A DNA stretch of 64,000 bases from CALOCN01 sp942491735. Its GTDB lineage: Bacteria; Eisenbacteria; RBG-16-71-46; JABDJR01. Below are positions 47,004 to 55,255 of the stretch, one piece after another. Numbering within the stretch: the stretch's first letter is position 1; each line of letters begins with the position of its first letter. The DNA lies in contig CALOCN010000014.1 of assembly GCA_942491735.1 (NCBI GenBank), positions 1,736,001 through 1,800,000 on the forward strand. The letters run 5' to 3'. Under the pieces are notes generated by a model that saw nothing but the letters and a program-made list of their open reading frames with translations, was not told the DNA's origin and did not search any database. A program made the position numbers and the translations under genes.

Positions 47004-47251
47004 CGTGTCTCGAACTCCGGGTTGGGTTCTTCCAGGGATTCCAGGGCCTGGAGGATCCGAGCCGCTTCCACGTCGTCCACCACCTGGATGGCGAACCCCA
47101 CATGGACCAGCACGTGATCGCCCACCCTGGCCTCCGGCACAAAGGCGAGCTGGATGTCCTTTCGGACCCCGCCGAAATCCACCGTCCCCATCGGCAAGGT
47201 GGGATCCGCGTCGTCGATGTTTATCAGCCGGCCGGGTACGGCAAGGCACAT
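47000..47251 (-). CDS. hypC: Hydrogenase assembly chaperone HypC
   Basis: An 83-residue chaperone of the HypC/HupF family. It begins MCLAVPGRLI, with the essential Cys2 exposed after removal of the initiator Met, and has the family block GTVDFGGVRKDIQLAFVPEA and GDHVLVHVGFAIQ. It carries the iron complex with HypD to the large-subunit precursor. Three bases after hypF, four-base overlap with hypD. Confidence 0.97.
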   Translation of the reverse strand: MCLAVPGRLINIDDADPTLPMGTVDFGGVRKDIQLAFVPEARVGDHVLVHVGFAIQVVDDVEAARILQALESLEEPNPEFETR

Positions 47252-47254
47252 GGG

Positions 47255-49588
47255 TCAACGTCCTTCCTGCTCGAGGGCCATCATCTGGCCCAACGCGATT
47301 CCGCCATCGTTCGGTGGCACCCGCAAGTGCCATAGCGGCCTGTGTCCAGTCTCGCGCAGGCGATGCACGGTGCGTTCGGTCAGCCAGGCGTTCTGGAAGC
47401 AGCCTCCGGTGAGGAGGACCGTTTCGTACCCGAGGCGATCAGCCACCTGGACGATGGCGTTTGCCAGCCCGTTGTGGAAACGTGCCGAGACGCATGCCGG
47501 TTTGCGACCGGCCTGAAGATCGGCCAAGAGGGCCCGAATGGCGGGTTCCCAATCCACGACCAACGGGTCCTGTCCGGTCCGGATCGTGAAGGGATAGGCG
47601 CCCTCCCGTTGCGGGTCTTCCAGGGCGTACTCCAGTTCCATGGCGGCCTGGCCTTCGAAGCTGACGCGTTGCCGGAGCCCGGCGATGGAGGCCACGGCGT
47701 CGAAGAGACGCCCCGCGCTGGAGGTCACGGGGGCATGGAGACCCTGCTGAAGCGCTTGCCGGAGCAGGACCCGCTCACGTTCCGGGGTGTCTGCCACGGG
47801 GGCCAGAGCGTGCCGGGACCACAGCGCCTCGCCCAGGATCTCCCACAGCAGCCCCAGGGCCGCTCGCCGAGGCTCCCGCACCGCCTTCTCCCCACCGGGC
47901 AGGCGGAAGGTGCGCAGGTGGGCGCGTCGAAGGAGTCCCTGCGCATCCCAGCCAATGAACTCGCCGCCCCAGATCGTGTCGTCGGTGCCGAGGCCCGTTC
48001 CGTCCCAGGCTACTCCCAGCCAGGGAGGACCCACGTCATTGTCCGCGGCACAGGACAGAACGTGGGCCACGTGATGCTGCACCCGCACGGGCGCCGCGAA
48101 ACGGCTCTCCGCGTAACGGGTGGAGCGGTAGTCGGGATGAAGGTCGCAGGCCACCCGGCCGGGGCGCACCCGGTAGAGACCCTTGAGGGTCTCCACCGTC
48201 CGCTGGAAGTTGGCATCGGCTTGCAGCGACACCAAATCCCCCTGGTGCTGGCTCAGGACCACCCCTCCGGGCCGCGTCAAGGCGATCGTGTTCTTCTCAT
48301 GGGCTCCCACCGCGAGCGCGGCGCAGGGAGCTTCTTCGGAGTCCGGCACACCGGCAGGTCCCGGTCGGTTCAGCGACAGGGGGGCATACCCTCGCGCCAG
48401 GCGCAGGGGAAGTGGGCGGTCCATCACGACCCGAAACACGCTGTCATCGACGGGACGCGCGATGGGTCGGTTGTGGACCAGGAAACAGTCGGCGATGTTC
48501 CCCAGGCGATCCAGGGCCTCGTCCTCGTCGATGCAGATGGGTTCATCGGACAGGTTGCCACTGGTGGCCACCAGGGGAATACCGACCTCCGCCAGAAGCA
48601 GGTGATGAAGCGGTGTGTAGGGGAGGAAGGCTCCCAGGAACGGACTTCCAGGAGCCAGTTCCTCGCACAACTGCGGATCCCTCCCGCGACGACGCACCAG
48701 GACGATGGGCGCCGCCCAGGATGTGACCAGCTGCTTCTCCGCTTCGTTCAATCGACAGGCCTGTTCCAGCTCGCGGCAGCCGGGGAACATCACCGCGAAG
48801 GGCTTTGCCTCGCGGTGCTTGCGGCGCCGAAGCTCCCTCACCCCTGCTGCTGCCCCCGCGCTGACCATGAGGTGGAACCCACCGAGACCCTTGACCGCCA
48901 CGATCGCGCCGTCGCGGAGCCGACGTGCCGTCTCGCACAGCGCGCGGTCCCGCAGGGCCACGACGCGCCCCCCGGGTTCTCTCAGGTCCAGTTGGGGCCC
49001 ACAGGCGGGGCAGGCGTTGGGCTGGGCGTGGAAACGCCGATCCAGGGGATTGCCGTACTCGTCCCGACAGGCATCGCACATGGGAAAATGCCGCATGGTC
49101 GTTGCCGCACGGTCATAGGGGAGCGACTCGATGATGCTGAACCTGGGTCCACAGTTGGTGCAGTTGGTAAAGGGATAGCGGTAGCGACGGTTCGAGGGAT
49201 CCAGGATGTCGGCCAGGCAATCGGGGCAGGTAGCCACATCCGGAAGGACCTCGACCGTTCCGCTCGCTCCCAAGCCGCTGGAGGGTGCGAGGTGGAAGCC
49301 TTGCATACCCCGCGGCGCCGACCAGTCCGCATCGATGCGGCGAATGCGGGCCAGGGGGGGAGGGTTGCCCTCGAGCCGGGAGAGAAAACTCTCCAGATCC
49401 GCGCGAGGCCCTTCCAGCTCGATCTCGACCCCGTTGATCGAGTTCAGAACGCTTCCGTCCAGGCCCAGGGAAACGGCCTCGCGGTAGACAAAGGGTCGGA
49501 ACCCGACGCCCTGCACCGCACCCTGGACCCGGACGGACAATCTGCGCGCGCCTGAACGCCCCACGGCGCGGGTCTCGACCAGGCTCAT
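47255..49588 (-). CDS. hypF: Carbamoyltransferase HypF
   Basis: A 777-residue enzyme that makes the carbamoyl group from carbamoyl phosphate and ATP and passes it to HypE. Domains in order: acylphosphatase (about 17-105; VQGAVQGVGFRPFVYR), two zinc fingers (CPDCLADI, CTNCGPRFS, CDACRDEY, CPACGPQ), YrdC-like (about 215-400; VKGLGGFHLMVSA), and Kae1-like C-terminal domain (about 410-777; VQHHVAHVLSC, LTGGCFQNAWL). All key blocks are intact. Overlaps hypA by four bases. Confidence 0.96.
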   Translation of the reverse strand: MSLVETRAVGRSGARRLSVRVQGAVQGVGFRPFVYREAVSLGLDGSVLNSINGVEIELEGPRADLESFLSRLEGNPPPLARIRRIDADWSAPRGMQGFHLAPSSGLGASGTVEVLPDVATCPDCLADILDPSNRRYRYPFTNCTNCGPRFSIIESLPYDRAATTMRHFPMCDACRDEYGNPLDRRFHAQPNACPACGPQLDLREPGGRVVALRDRALCETARRLRDGAIVAVKGLGGFHLMVSAGAAAGVRELRRRKHREAKPFAVMFPGCRELEQACRLNEAEKQLVTSWAAPIVLVRRRGRDPQLCEELAPGSPFLGAFLPYTPLHHLLLAEVGIPLVATSGNLSDEPICIDEDEALDRLGNIADCFLVHNRPIARPVDDSVFRVVMDRPLPLRLARGYAPLSLNRPGPAGVPDSEEAPCAALAVGAHEKNTIALTRPGGVVLSQHQGDLVSLQADANFQRTVETLKGLYRVRPGRVACDLHPDYRSTRYAESRFAAPVRVQHHVAHVLSCAADNDVGPPWLGVAWDGTGLGTDDTIWGGEFIGWDAQGLLRRAHLRTFRLPGGEKAVREPRRAALGLLWEILGEALWSRHALAPVADTPERERVLLRQALQQGLHAPVTSSAGRLFDAVASIAGLRQRVSFEGQAAMELEYALEDPQREGAYPFTIRTGQDPLVVDWEPAIRALLADLQAGRKPACVSARFHNGLANAIVQVADRLGYETVLLTGGCFQNAWLTERTVHRLRETGHRPLWHLRVPPNDGGIALGQMMALEQEGR

Positions 49589-49854
49589 GACGCCTCCGCG
49601 ATCTCGATGCTCTCGAGCACGATGTCCCGTGCCAGGGGATGGGTCGGTTCGGCAATCACTTCGGCCTCCACCCGCGCTCCCTCGGCCAGGGAGCCCCGTG
49701 CGGCTTCCTCGAAGTGCTCCTCGAAGTGTTTGGGGCTCATGTGGGACAGGGCGCCCAGGCGCACATGGACCGCGGTGACCCGATCCGCGTTCTGCTCACG
49801 GGCGACCGTGAAGAGGCGGCTCATCAGGTCGTCCATCACCTTGCGTTCATGCAT
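49585..49854 (-). CDS. hypA: HypA-like protein lacking the zinc domain
   Basis: An 89-residue protein matching the nickel-delivery part of HypA: MHERKVMDDLM with the conserved His2-Glu3, and VRLGALSHMSPKHFEEHFEEA. Normal HypA (about 113 residues) then has two CxxC pairs that bind structural zinc; here there is no cysteine at all and the C-terminus reads PTHPLARDIVLESIEI. The gene is not broken: it has a clean stop and overlaps hypF by four bases, 18 bases after the protease gene. So this is a zinc-less HypA variant, whose nickel transfer would not depend on the zinc loop. No hypB is visible. Confidence 0.85.
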   Translation of the reverse strand: MHERKVMDDLMSRLFTVAREQNADRVTAVHVRLGALSHMSPKHFEEHFEEAARGSLAEGARVEAEVIAEPTHPLARDIVLESIEIAEAS

Positions 49855-49872
49855 TTCAGTGTCCTCCCTTGG

Positions 49873-50346
49873 CTAGGCGCCCAGTACGCGGTTGATTTCC
49901 TTGTTCACCATGCGATGCAATCTGGGTATCGCCTCCTCGATCTCCGGGGAACGCGCGTCTCCCATCCCGAACCGGCTTCCCGTCACCCCAAGGAACACAA
50001 CCCGTGAAGGCAAGCGGTCCAGGGTGCGGGCCAGCTCGAGGGTCTCCCGCAGACCGAACAGATGGGTCGAGGCCACCGCGCCATTGAGGGGCAGCGGCCC
50101 GTCGGCAAGCTCGATCCGCACCAGGGTTCCCGGGGTGTCCTCGGATTGCAGTGCGTCCACGAGGATGACCGTGTCGGTGCGCACCCACAGGTTGAGCAGG
50201 TCGAGGGCTTCCCCGCGATGCCGAAGGATCTCCAGACCCGGGCGGGGCGCCAGGTCCCGGGCGATGTCCAGCCCAATCCCGTCGTCCCCGCGGAACGTGG
50301 TGCCCATGCCGACCACCAGAACCTGCCGCACCGCGGAGGCGGTCAT
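49873..50346 (-). CDS. [NiFe] hydrogenase maturation protease
   Basis: A 157-residue endopeptidase of the HyaD/HycI family (M52) that removes the C-terminal extension of the large subunit once nickel is inserted. N-terminal VVGMGTTFRGDDGIGLDIAR contains the nickel-sensing Asp, TVILVDALQSED the second acidic ligand, and ASTHLFGLRETLELA the conserved His region. Start at ATG 50346 overlaps the large-subunit stop by four bases. Confidence 0.94.
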   Translation of the reverse strand: MTASAVRQVLVVGMGTTFRGDDGIGLDIARDLAPRPGLEILRHRGEALDLLNLWVRTDTVILVDALQSEDTPGTLVRIELADGPLPLNGAVASTHLFGLRETLELARTLDRLPSRVVFLGVTGSRFGMGDARSPEIEEAIPRLHRMVNKEINRVLGA

Positions 50347-51635
50347 CTCCGATCCACCTTCAGGTCCAGGAAGTGGGTCGCGCAGGAGATGCAGGGATCG
50401 TAGTTGCGGATCGCCTGCTCGCAGCGTAGCCGGAGCTCCTCGTCCTCGAGGGTGATGTGGTCCGACACGAAGTCGTAGAGGTCCTCCTCGATGGTCTTCT
50501 GGTTCTGCGAGGTGGGTGGGGTGATCTTGGCTTCCTGGATCAATCCTTCCTCGTTGATGCGATAGCGATGATAGAGAATTCCGCGCGGGGCCTCGGTGCA
50601 GCCGTATCCTTCGCCGGCCTGGGGCACCGTCTCGATGAAGGACCTGGGCGGCTCCCGGTAGGCCTTGATGATGCGCAGGGACTCCTCGCAGGCGAACACC
50701 GTCTCCACCGCGCGCACGATGATGCTCCGGAAGGGGTTGCGACAGTCCGAGGTGAGCCCCACCTCCTCGGCCACCTTCAGGGCCAGAGGGGAGAGCTGAT
50801 CCCGGTTGAGGGCCCAACGGGCCAGGGGGCCCACGAAGTACGCGCCCCCACCCATGCGATGGGACTGAAGCGCATTGGTATGGGGGATGTGTTCTTCCAC
50901 GAAGTGGTCCTCGTACTCCTCGATGGCGATATCGAGGCCCCGATTGGAGACGAGACGCCCCTCGCACAGGGGGTACTCGTCCGGGTGCCTCAGGGCCACC
51001 AGTTCGTAGTCCCGCTCCAGTTGGGGGAAGGTGAAGGTGGAAACCAGCCGCACCGTGTCCAATGCCGCTTCCAGGGCCCACTCCAGATCCGGTACCAGGG
51101 CGTCCAGTTCCCCGGTGGTGGGCGACCGGTAGAATCCACCGACCCGGGTATTGATGGGGTGAATCTCCCGTCCTCCCACGACCTCCATGATCCTGTTGCC
51201 GATCTTCTTGAGGCGCAGCGCCCGTTCCACGACCTCCCGGTGATCCCGGGCCATCTCCAGGGAACTCTCGTACCCCATGAAATCCGGGGCATGCAGCATG
51301 TAGACGTGGAGCACGTGGCTTTCGATCCACTCGCCGCAGTAGAGAAGTCGCCGGAGTTCGCGCAGGGAGCCCTCGACGGTCACCCCGCAGATGTCCTCCA
51401 TGGCATGCACGGCGCTCATCTGGTAGGCGACCGGGCAGATCCCGCAGATGCGGGAGGTGATGTCCGAGGCCTCCAGGTAGTTGCGGCCGCGAAGGAACGC
51501 CTCGAAGAAGCGGGGCGGTTCGAAGATCTTGAGCTTCACGTCGGTGACACGGTCGCCGTTGATCTTCACCGACATGGCACCCTCCCCCTCGACCCGGGCC
51601 AGGTAGTCCACCTTGATCGTCTTACGCTTGCTCAT
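50343..51635 (-). CDS. hydA: Group 3b-type [NiFe] hydrogenase large (alpha) subunit
   Basis: A 430-residue catalytic subunit. Nickel-binding cysteines are in the N-terminal RICGICPV (C64, C67) and C-terminal DPCISCATH (C415, C418, H421). A nine-residue extension FLDLKVDRR follows His421 and is the expected cut product of the adjacent protease. RVEGEG near residue 15 is also typical. With the small, gamma and beta subunits it forms the soluble NAD(P)-linked bidirectional hydrogenase/sulfhydrogenase. Overlaps the small-subunit gene by 14 bases. Confidence 0.95.
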   Translation of the reverse strand: MSKRKTIKVDYLARVEGEGAMSVKINGDRVTDVKLKIFEPPRFFEAFLRGRNYLEASDITSRICGICPVAYQMSAVHAMEDICGVTVEGSLRELRRLLYCGEWIESHVLHVYMLHAPDFMGYESSLEMARDHREVVERALRLKKIGNRIMEVVGGREIHPINTRVGGFYRSPTTGELDALVPDLEWALEAALDTVRLVSTFTFPQLERDYELVALRHPDEYPLCEGRLVSNRGLDIAIEEYEDHFVEEHIPHTNALQSHRMGGGAYFVGPLARWALNRDQLSPLALKVAEEVGLTSDCRNPFRSIIVRAVETVFACEESLRIIKAYREPPRSFIETVPQAGEGYGCTEAPRGILYHRYRINEEGLIQEAKITPPTSQNQKTIEEDLYDFVSDHITLEDEELRLRCEQAIRNYDPCISCATHFLDLKVDRR

Positions 51636-52401
51636 GGGTCCTACTCGCAGTCTTGAACGCCGGCGCTCCGGCGGTGTAGGAGCGGAACAACCGGAGGATT
51701 TCCGGGCTCGCCAACCCCAGGGCCGCCAGTTGGGCGCTGAGCGCCTCCGTGTTGGGGTTGTCGATGGGGCCGTAGCATCCGAAGCACCCGCGGTTGTAGC
51801 TGGGGCAGAGCGCGTTGCAGCCGGCGTGGGTTACCGGTCCCAGGCAGGGAATACCCTTTGCGGTCATGACACAGACCGTGCCGCTCCGTTTGCAGTCCAG
51901 ACACACGCTGTGCTCGGGAATGTTCGGCTTGCGGGCGTTGAGGAAGGCATTGAGTACCTCAAGCAGCTGGTACTTGTTGATGGGGCACCCGCGCAGTTCG
52001 AAGTCCACCGCCACGTGGTGGGCCATGGGGGTCGAGCGCGTCAGGGTCTCCAGAACCTCCGGCCTTGCGTAGACGACCCTGGCCATCTCCTTCACGTCGG
52101 CGAAGTTCCGCAACGCCTGGATCCCTCCGGCGGTGGCGCACGCCCCAATGGTGATCACCAGCTTGGAGATGCGGCGGATCCGGTGGATCCGTTCCGCCTC
52201 TTCCGGGGTGGTCACGGAGCCCTCGACCAGGGAGATGTCATAGGGCCCCTTCACCACCCTGCGGGTGGCCTCCGGGAAGTAGCAGATGTCCACCGCTCCC
52301 GCGACGGCCAGGAGTTCGTCCTCGCAGTCGAGCAGGCTCAGTTGACACCCGTCGCAGGAAGAGAACTTCCAGACCGCCAGTTTGGGAAGACGCGCTTTCA
52401 T
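51622..52401 (-). CDS. hydD: Hydrogenase small (delta) subunit
   Basis: A 259-residue iron-sulfur subunit relaying electrons from the [NiFe] site. The proximal-cluster motif SSCDGCQLSLLDCED (C16, C19) is followed by GACATAGGIQAL and RGCPINKYQLLEVL. Further cysteines (CLDCKRSGTVC, CLGPVTHAGCNALCPSYNRGC) bind two more clusters. There is no Tat signal, in keeping with a cytoplasmic enzyme. Start at ATG 52401, one base after the gamma-subunit stop codon ends. Confidence 0.95.
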   Translation of the reverse strand: MKARLPKLAVWKFSSCDGCQLSLLDCEDELLAVAGAVDICYFPEATRRVVKGPYDISLVEGSVTTPEEAERIHRIRRISKLVITIGACATAGGIQALRNFADVKEMARVVYARPEVLETLTRSTPMAHHVAVDFELRGCPINKYQLLEVLNAFLNARKPNIPEHSVCLDCKRSGTVCVMTAKGIPCLGPVTHAGCNALCPSYNRGCFGCYGPIDNPNTEALSAQLAALGLASPEILRLFRSYTAGAPAFKTASRTHEQA

Positions 52402-52402
52402 G

Positions 52403-53275
52403 CTAGACCTCGTCATGGATGAACCAGGGTCGGATGCGGTCGTACCGGAAAACCGGGCCGTCCTTGCAGACGAACTCGGGGCCCAGCTGACAATGCCCGC
52501 AGTGTCCGACCGCGCACTTCATGTTGCGTTCCATGGAGATGTAGATCTCCCGGGTCGGAATCCCCGCTCCCCGCAGTTCGTTGACGGAGAACCGGGCCAT
52601 GATCTCCGGGCCGCAGATCATGGCGAGGGTGTGCGTGGGGTCGAACTCGGCCTGGGCGATCAGGGTGGTCACCACGCCGACCTGACCTGTCCAGGCGAAG
52701 TGCCCCCGGTCCAGGGTGACCTCGACGTCGATTCCGTGGCGGCCCCGCCACTCCGTGAACTCGCGGGTGAACAGGAGGTCGTCCTCGGTGCGCGCCCCGT
52801 ACAGCACGGAGACCCGCCCGTAGCGCTCCCGGTTGCGGCAGATCTCGTAGATGGCCGGGCGCAGGGGAGCGAGACCGATTCCCCCCGCCACGATGAGAAC
52901 ATCGAGACCGACCGCCTCATCCAGCGGCCAGTGGGTACCGAACGGTCCGCGCAGGCCAACCAGGTTGCCCTTGCGCAGGGTGAAGAGACGCTGGGTGACG
53001 GGGCCCACCGAGCGGAGGGTGTGGACGACGTGGTCCACCTTGCTCGGATTGCCGCTGATCGAGATCGGGACCTCACCGACACCGACCGCATACATCATGT
53101 TGAACTGGCCCGGGGTGAAGGGAAGCCGTGTCCCGGCGTTCTTGGGCTCGAGGTCGAGGGTGACCGTGTCGTACGTCTCCTTGCGGCGCTTCACGACCCG
53201 GTAGAGGTTCGGGATCATGAGGTCCGGCTTGGAGGCATTCTGAATCGGTCGTCCCATGACGGGGGAGGTGGTCAT
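52403..53275 (-). CDS. hydG: Hydrogenase gamma subunit, FAD/NAD(P)-binding oxidoreductase
   Basis: A 290-residue flavoprotein of the ferredoxin-NADP reductase fold that exchanges electrons with NAD(P)H. FAD-binding block FTPGQFNMMYAVGVGEVPIS, pyridine-nucleotide site IVAGGIGLAPLRPAI, and a C-terminal [2Fe-2S] motif in MKCAVGHCGHCQLGPEFVC, as in the Pyrococcus enzymes. Whether NAD or NADP is preferred is not decidable here. Overlaps the preceding cyclic-nucleotide-binding gene by four bases. Confidence 0.94.
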   Translation of the reverse strand: MTTSPVMGRPIQNASKPDLMIPNLYRVVKRRKETYDTVTLDLEPKNAGTRLPFTPGQFNMMYAVGVGEVPISISGNPSKVDHVVHTLRSVGPVTQRLFTLRKGNLVGLRGPFGTHWPLDEAVGLDVLIVAGGIGLAPLRPAIYEICRNRERYGRVSVLYGARTEDDLLFTREFTEWRGRHGIDVEVTLDRGHFAWTGQVGVVTTLIAQAEFDPTHTLAMICGPEIMARFSVNELRGAGIPTREIYISMERNMKCAVGHCGHCQLGPEFVCKDGPVFRYDRIRPWFIHDEV

Positions 53276-53760
53276 GATCCACCCTTCCGGGTCTCGGTCC
53301 CGTAGATGTCCAGGAGCTGGATCCGGGCGGCCTCGAGGCGGTGAGCCAACACCCCAACCACCGAGTTCAGGAACCGGTAACCCAGTTCATAGTCCTTCTC
53401 GCACTTCCCCTTGATGCAATCCCCCCGCAGGGAGATCGCACGCGTCACCTTGGTCGCCTTGCCGGAGTACCTCCAGCGGTGTGGGGCGACGATCCAGGAC
53501 CAGCCCACCACCTCACCCCGGCCAGCGGTGGTCAGGACCACGGTGCCCTTTCCGGCCGCGCTGAGTTCCAGCGAGACCAGGCCTTCGCGAATCAGGTAGA
53601 GATGATCCGCCGGCTGCCCCTGGCGGAACAGATACTCTCCCGGCCGGAAGACCACGTTCTCGGCGCACCCCGCAATGAGGGCGATGTGTTCGGGGCTGAA
53701 GGTGTTGAAGAACTTGTGTTCGGACAGAATGCGTCCAAGGCCCTCGTTCAGGTCGTTCAT
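53272..53760 (-). CDS. Cyclic nucleotide-binding-domain protein without DNA-binding domain
   Basis: A 162-residue protein consisting of a Crp-type cyclic nucleotide-binding domain (about 15-130): FRPGEYLFRQGQPADHLYLI and an RGEVVGWSWIVAPHRWRYSG phosphate-binding-cassette-like region, then one helix pair. There is no helix-turn-helix, so it is not a transcription factor of the Crp class. It is embedded between the beta and gamma subunit genes with four-base overlaps on both sides, implying a direct role with the enzyme, for instance allosteric control or partner docking. Confidence 0.85.
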   Translation of the reverse strand: MNDLNEGLGRILSEHKFFNTFSPEHIALIAGCAENVVFRPGEYLFRQGQPADHLYLIREGLVSLELSAAGKGTVVLTTAGRGEVVGWSWIVAPHRWRYSGKATKVTRAISLRGDCIKGKCEKDYELGYRFLNSVVGVLAHRLEAARIQLLDIYGTETRKGGS

Positions 53761-54920
53761 GGTTCCTTGCTCCCTGCGTGCTCCGGTGTTCCCGCTGTCA
53801 CGGTGTCCCGGATCGCGGCGGCCTCCTCGGTGATGTCGATGCCCACAGGGCACCAGGTGATGCAGCGGCCGCAGCCCACGCAGCCGAGCGAGTCGAACTG
53901 GTCCTGCCAGGAGGCCAGCTTGTGGGTCATCCACTGTCGGTACTTGGAGTGGGTCGAGTTGCGCACGCTTCCCCCGTGGATGTAGGAGAAGTCCGTGGTA
54001 AAGCAGCTGTCCCAGAACCTCCACCGTTCGGCATGATCCCCGGTGAGGTCGGTCACGTCCTCGACCGACGTGCAGAAACAGGTGGGGCAGACCATGGTGC
54101 AGTTCGCGCAGGCGAGACACCGGCCGGCGACTGCATGCCACCTGGGGTGTTCCACCGCTTCGTGCAGGATCTTTCCGATCTCGGTGGTATCGAGGCTACG
54201 CCCCATCCGGCCGGCCGCGTTGGCCAGCTTGTCGGAAGCCAGTTCCCGGTCCTCGGCACTTGCCTCGGGAAGTTCCAGCTCCGTGATCAACGTCGCCCCC
54301 CGCTCGCTCCCTACCTCCACGAGGAAGGTGTGGCGGTCGGGTTCGAGGATCTCGGTCAGGGCCAGGTCATAGTCCTGGTGGGCCCGGGGGCCGGTGCCCA
54401 TGGAAGTGCAGAAGCAGGTGGCGCCGGGCTCGGTGCAGTTGGCGGCAATGAGGAAGGCCTGTTCGCGGTTTCCGTGGTAGATGGGATCCTGGAACTCGCC
54501 GCCCAGCAGCACCCGGTCCTGGATGCGAATGGCCGCGACTTCGCACGGTCGCGCCCCAAGCAGGGCCAACCGGGGGCGCTGGATCGGCTCGGGGACCAGG
54601 GACACGTCGCCGCCCGTACCCTGGGTCTGGAACAGGCGGACCCGGGCCGGGTGGAAGAGGCGTTTCCAGGAATGGGGGCCCACCACATAGCCGAACAGGG
54701 CCTGGTCGTTTCGCGGCATGATGCGGTAGGAGCCTGGCCCCTGCTCATCGGTCCAGCCGATCGGCAGATCGTCGACGGAGTGGATGGGACCGTAGACGAT
54801 GGCGCCCTCCCGCACGATGGGCCCATGGACCGTGAAGCCGTGGCCGGTGAGAGTGCGCAGGAGGTCCGGAAACCGGGTCCGATCCAGGAGAAACGGCCCT
54901 GGAAGGTTCTGGGTACCCAT
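53757..54920 (-). CDS. hydB: Hydrogenase beta subunit, 4Fe-4S dicluster protein
   Basis: A 387-residue electron-transfer subunit. I place the start at ATG 54920, where GAGGAGG lies eight bases upstream and the protein begins MGTQNLPGPFLLDRTRFPDLL as in homologues; the open frame reaching 55082 is unlikely to be translated. Cys motifs CLACANCTMVCPTCFC and CVGCGRCITWCP (residues about 285-370) bind two [4Fe-4S] clusters; ATCFCTSMG and GARPCEVAA provide further ligands. First gene of the eleven-gene hydrogenase operon. Confidence 0.92.
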   Translation of the reverse strand: MGTQNLPGPFLLDRTRFPDLLRTLTGHGFTVHGPIVREGAIVYGPIHSVDDLPIGWTDEQGPGSYRIMPRNDQALFGYVVGPHSWKRLFHPARVRLFQTQGTGGDVSLVPEPIQRPRLALLGARPCEVAAIRIQDRVLLGGEFQDPIYHGNREQAFLIAANCTEPGATCFCTSMGTGPRAHQDYDLALTEILEPDRHTFLVEVGSERGATLITELELPEASAEDRELASDKLANAAGRMGRSLDTTEIGKILHEAVEHPRWHAVAGRCLACANCTMVCPTCFCTSVEDVTDLTGDHAERWRFWDSCFTTDFSYIHGGSVRNSTHSKYRQWMTHKLASWQDQFDSLGCVGCGRCITWCPVGIDITEEAAAIRDTVTAGTPEHAGSKEP

Positions 54921-55040
54921 GTTGACGGCCTCCTCTGCAATGGAACCGTCGGGCCCGCGAGCAGCTCGCCGGGCAACCATGGCAAGCAAGTGAAGCATCG
55001 TTATGTTCAGCGGATTCATCCTACGACCTGGGTCGGAAAT

Positions 55041-55054
55041 GGACCAATAGGTCC
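55041..55054. promoter_or_regulatory. Inverted repeat, candidate operator
   Basis: GGACC-AATA-GGTCC, a perfect 5-base inverted repeat, about 120 bases upstream of the hydrogenase beta-subunit start within the spacer (54921-55255) between the divergent hydrogenase and pta-ackA operons. No known regulator box fits. Confidence 0.35.
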
Positions 55055-55067
55055 TCGGTCCGTCGAG

Positions 55068-55088
55068 ATTCCAATAAATCAATGGAAT
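55068..55088. promoter_or_regulatory. Inverted repeat, candidate operator
   Basis: ATTCCA-ATAAATCAA-TGGAAT, a perfect 6-base inverted repeat with an AT-rich centre, the most AT-rich part of the divergent spacer. On the minus strand it contains TTGATTTATTGG, which resembles only half of an FNR box (TTGAT-N4-ATCAA). It may overlap the hydrogenase promoter. Confidence 0.4.
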
Positions 55089-55199
55089 GGGGTGGCCGTA
55101 GGACGCGACGGTCCGGATTGAATCGAATGTTCACTGTTACGCCATGGGGGGAGACCGATCTACACTCCTGGGCGGCGGCAGGAGCTTCGCCAGACCGGA

Positions 55200-55218
55200 G
55201 TGATCCCCGGTGGATCAC
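55200..55218. promoter_or_regulatory. Inverted repeat upstream of pta
   Basis: GTGATCC-CCGGT-GGATCAC, perfect 7-base arms, ending 37 bases before the pta GTG at 55256. Could be an operator or a leader hairpin. Spacing excludes the standard Crp (TGTGA-N6-TCACA) and FNR sites. Confidence 0.45.
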
Positions 55219-55255
55219 GGATTTGGGCGCACAACAGGTATCCAAAGGGCACGCC

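Noticed and set aside
47342..49555. 737-codon plus-strand open frame opposite hypF
   Set aside because: Same antisense effect; hypF motifs on the other strand are complete.
55082..55255. N-terminal extension of Pta
   Set aside because: The extra 58 codons have no similarity to Pta, contain a palindrome and lie in the promoter region; the GTG at 55256 matches the normal N-terminus.
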